DNA from: Bacteroidales bacterium
GTDB taxonomy: Bacteria; Bacteroidota; Bacteroidia; Bacteroidales; JAADJA01
Assembly: GCA_021107975.1 (NCBI GenBank)
Contig: JAIORT010000486.1
Span: 1-6,814 of the forward strand
Direction of reading: 5' to 3'
DNA length: 6,814 nucleotides
The translations under genes were made by a program, and so were the position numbers. A model generated the notes under the pieces. It was not told where the DNA came from. It did no database searches and saw only the letters and a list, made by a program, of their open reading frames with translations. Positions 5,865 through 6,814 of this stretch are shown here, piece after piece; within the stretch, counting starts at the first letter, position 1, and every line of letters begins with the position of its first letter.

Positions 5865-6164
5865 ATGAAAGTAAACATCAATTCTGTACATTTTAAAGCT
5901 GACAGTAAACTAACAGCTTTTATTAATGAGAAAATAGGTAAGTTATCTCACCTTTATGACTGTGTAATTGGAAGCGATGTAGTATTAAAGGTTGATAATA
6001 GTGATACGCCGGAGAACAAGATCGCAGAAATCCGACTTAAATTAAGAGGTAATGATCTTTATGCAAAAAAGCAATGCAAGACTTTTGAAGAAGCAACTGA
6101 TACTGCTGTAGATGCTTTAAGGAAGCAACTTTCAAAGCATAAAAATAAAATTAAAAACAGATAA
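5865..6164 (+). CDS. hpf: Ribosome hibernation-promoting factor, short form (HPF/RaiA family)
   Basis: 99 residues. The start MKVNINSVHFKADSKLTAFINEK, a central beta-rich part (VVLKVDNSDTPENKIAEIRLKL) and the C-terminal helix KTFEEATDTAVDALRKQLSKHK fit the HPF/YfiA fold, which binds the 30S decoding region and stabilises inactive ribosomes in slow growth or starvation. It lacks the C-terminal dimerisation domain of long HPF, so it is the short form. The basic tail (KHKNKIKNR) suits rRNA contact. It follows xerC by 17 bases and is preceded by an SD-like AAAGGA. A strong terminator hairpin follows about 50 bases after the stop. RaiA/YfiA would be an equally acceptable name. Confidence 0.92.
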   Translation: MKVNINSVHFKADSKLTAFINEKIGKLSHLYDCVIGSDVVLKVDNSDTPENKIAEIRLKLRGNDLYAKKQCKTFEEATDTAVDALRKQLSKHKNKIKNR

Positions 6165-6185
6165 AATTTTTATTTATAATTTTTC

Positions 6186-6216
6186 TTTGTAATAAAAAAT
6201 ATGTTTTATACTTTTG
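6186..6216 (+). promoter_or_regulatory. Promoter of the tRNA cluster
   Basis: TTTG at 6186-6189 and TACTTTTG at 6209-6216 match both Bacteroidota elements in full, with 19 bases between them. Transcription should start near 6222, about 40 bases before the first tRNA. Confidence 0.8.
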
Positions 6217-6243
6217 CAGTCCTTTTTTGAGGACTGTTTTTTT
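6217..6243 (+). terminator. Rho-independent terminator of xerC-hpf, overlapping the tRNA promoter start
   Basis: CAGTCCT (6217-6223) and AGGACTG (6230-6236) form a perfect 7-bp stem with a 6-base loop, directly followed by seven T residues (6237-6243). It is the best terminator in the window. The stem begins at the base after the -7 element, so the expected tRNA transcript start falls inside the first arm or loop. Confidence 0.75.
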
Positions 6244-6261
6244 ATATATAATATAGTATAT

Positions 6262-6335
6262 GCCAATGTAGCTCAGTTGGTCAGAGCAGCTGATTTGTAA
6301 TCAGCCGGCCGGGGGTTCGAATCCCTCCATTGGCT
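6262..6335 (+). tRNA. tRNA-Thr (anticodon TGT)
   Basis: The acceptor stem GCCAATG (6262-6268) pairs with CATTGGC (6328-6334), and the discriminator is T6335. The D stem is GCTC/GAGC. The anticodon stem GCTGA/TCAGC encloses loop TTTGTAA, giving anticodon TGT at 6295-6297 read as TTTGTAA positions 3-5. The T arm has loop TTCGAAT and one G-T pair. The 3' CCA is not encoded and must be added after transcription. Confidence 0.95.
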
Positions 6336-6364
6336 CTGTTCTTTTAAGTATTGAAATTAAAGTT

Positions 6365-6446
6365 GGGGAGATTCCAGAGCGGTCAAATGGGGCAGACTGT
6401 AAATCTGTTGGCGAAGCCTTCGGAGGTTCGAATCCTCCTCTCCCCA
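6365..6446 (+). tRNA. tRNA-Tyr (anticodon GTA)
   Basis: The acceptor stem GGGGAGA (6365-6371) pairs fully with TCTCCCC (6439-6445), and the discriminator is A6446. The anticodon loop CTGTAAA (6397-6403) gives GTA at 6399-6401. The long variable arm makes this a class II tRNA, as expected for bacterial tRNA-Tyr. The T arm is GGAGG, TTCGAAT, CCTCC. CCA is not encoded. Confidence 0.95.
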
Positions 6447-6452
6447 CAGAAA

Positions 6453-6557
6453 TAATTGTTGGATTTTAGAAATGCTGATTTAATGAGTTTCATATTATTT
6501 CTCTAAACTTCTTAGTTATGTATGCAATAATTCTATTATTCATTAATTCAACAATTA
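6453..6557. repeat. 13-bp inverted repeat enclosing the Tyr-Gly tRNA spacer
   Basis: TAATTGTTGGATT (6453-6465) pairs with AATTCAACAATTA (6545-6557) over 13 bases with one G-T pair. The enclosed DNA contains smaller arms: AGAAAT (6468-6473) with ATTTCT (6497-6502), and AATAAT with ATTATT a few bases before the right arm. It could be an RNA fold in the tRNA precursor or the remnant of a tiny inverted-repeat element; only AAA is duplicated on both sides, which is not informative in AT-rich DNA. Confidence 0.4.
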
Positions 6558-6561
6558 AAAT

Positions 6562-6634
6562 GCGGGAGTAGCTCATTTGGTAGAGCGACAGCCTTCCAAG
6601 CTGTAGGTGGCCGGTTCGAGCCCGGTCTCCCGCT
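6562..6634 (+). tRNA. tRNA-Gly (anticodon TCC)
   Basis: The acceptor stem GCGGGAG (6562-6568) pairs with CTCCCGC (6627-6633), and the discriminator is T6634. The anticodon stem ACAGC/GCTGT encloses CTTCCAA, giving TCC at 6595-6597. The T arm has loop TTCGAGC and one G-T pair. It is separated from the next tRNA by only six bases, so the two are processed from one precursor. CCA is not encoded. Confidence 0.95.
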
Positions 6635-6640
6635 CAAAAA

Positions 6641-6712
6641 GCCATTGTAGCTCAGCGGTAGAGCGCTTCCTTGGTAAGGAAGGGGTCACGAGTTCAATTC
6701 TCGTCAATGGCT
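6641..6712 (+). tRNA. tRNA-Thr (anticodon GGT)
   Basis: The acceptor stem GCCATTG (6641-6647) pairs with CAATGGC (6705-6711), and the discriminator is T6712. The anticodon stem CTTCC/GGAAG encloses TTGGTAA, giving GGT at 6673-6675. The T arm is ACGAG, TTCAATT, CTCGT. Its acceptor stem differs from that of the other tRNA-Thr in this cluster by one inverted base pair. CCA is not encoded. Confidence 0.95.
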
Positions 6713-6724
6713 CAATGTAATTAA

Positions 6725-6756
6725 TTGGCATTAAATCAATTTTGTATATACTTTTA
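6725..6756 (+). promoter_or_regulatory. Possible promoter of tuf
   Basis: TACTTTTA at 6749-6756 matches TAnnTTTG except for the last base, and a TTG at 6725-6727 lies 21 bases upstream. Transcription would begin near 6763, only a few bases before the tuf ATG. The alternative is that tuf is read from the tRNA promoter at 6186-6216, since I see no terminator between them. Confidence 0.4.
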
Positions 6757-6769
6757 AACAATAATTAAC

Positions 6770-6814
6770 ATGGCAAAAGAAAAATTTGATCGTTCGAAAC
6801 CGCACGTTAATATT
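6770..6814 (+). CDS. tuf: Elongation factor Tu, N-terminus (partial, cut by window end)
   Basis: Only the first 15 codons are present: MAKEKFDRSKPHVNI. This is the conserved N-terminus of bacterial EF-Tu, just before the GHVDHGK nucleotide-binding loop, which would lie beyond the window. EF-Tu is the GTPase that carries aminoacyl-tRNA to the ribosome. The tRNA-Thr/Tyr/Gly/Thr to tuf order is a common bacterial arrangement, seen also in Escherichia coli upstream of tufB. No SD is visible before the ATG. Confidence 0.93.
   Translation, partial: MAKEKFDRSKPHVNI

Noticed and set aside
6573..6761. A 62-codon minus-strand frame over the last two tRNAs, containing TRIELVTPSLPRKRSTAELQ and ETGLEPATYSLEGCRST
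   Set aside because: This is the antisense translation of tRNA genes, a well-known source of false proteins in databases. Both tRNAs beneath it fold perfectly.

Overview
The window looks like chromosomal DNA of a member of the Bacteroidota, probably class Bacteroidia. The evidence is AT-rich spacers, start codons mostly without a Shine-Dalgarno (SD) sequence, several near-perfect Bacteroidota-type promoters (TTTG at -33, TAnnTTTG at -7), a DUF4290 protein, and the run rpsU, xerC, hpf, four tRNAs, tuf. I see no insertion sequence, prophage, CRISPR array or other mobile element. Most of it is conserved core genome, and I find no convincing new multi-gene system.

Left part (1-2236): a 512-residue protein carries an apparent signal peptide in front of a MEMO-like domain fused to an AMMECR1 domain, that is, the B and A parts of the AmmeMemoRadiSam system in one chain. 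It is followed on the opposite strand by a 56-codon lysine- and glutamate-rich small ORF (1706-1876), and then by a 75-residue single-span membrane protein of unknown function.

Middle (2263-4502): a minus-strand gene encodes a stand-alone homologue of the lysine-ketoglutarate reductase half of the eukaryotic bifunctional lysine-degradation enzyme. Its likely start is position 3570, because the upstream ATG lies inside its own promoter. Divergent from it, behind a leader of about 160 bases, is a DUF4290 protein with a very basic C-terminal tail. A 78-base stretch after its stop codon can fold into nested stems.

Right part (4603-6814): rpsU (bS21) and xerC each have a promoter; xerC and hpf form a two-gene operon. 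An intrinsic terminator then overlaps the promoter of a tRNA cluster, Thr(TGT), Tyr(GTA), Gly(TCC), Thr(GGT), which leads into the first 15 codons of tuf. This half serves translation and ribosome hibernation, plus chromosome-dimer resolution. Points worth a second look are the exported MEMO-AMMECR1 fusion, the lack of an SD before rpsU beside an SD-like site before hpf, the terminator/promoter overlap, and a 13-bp inverted repeat in the Tyr-Gly tRNA spacer.
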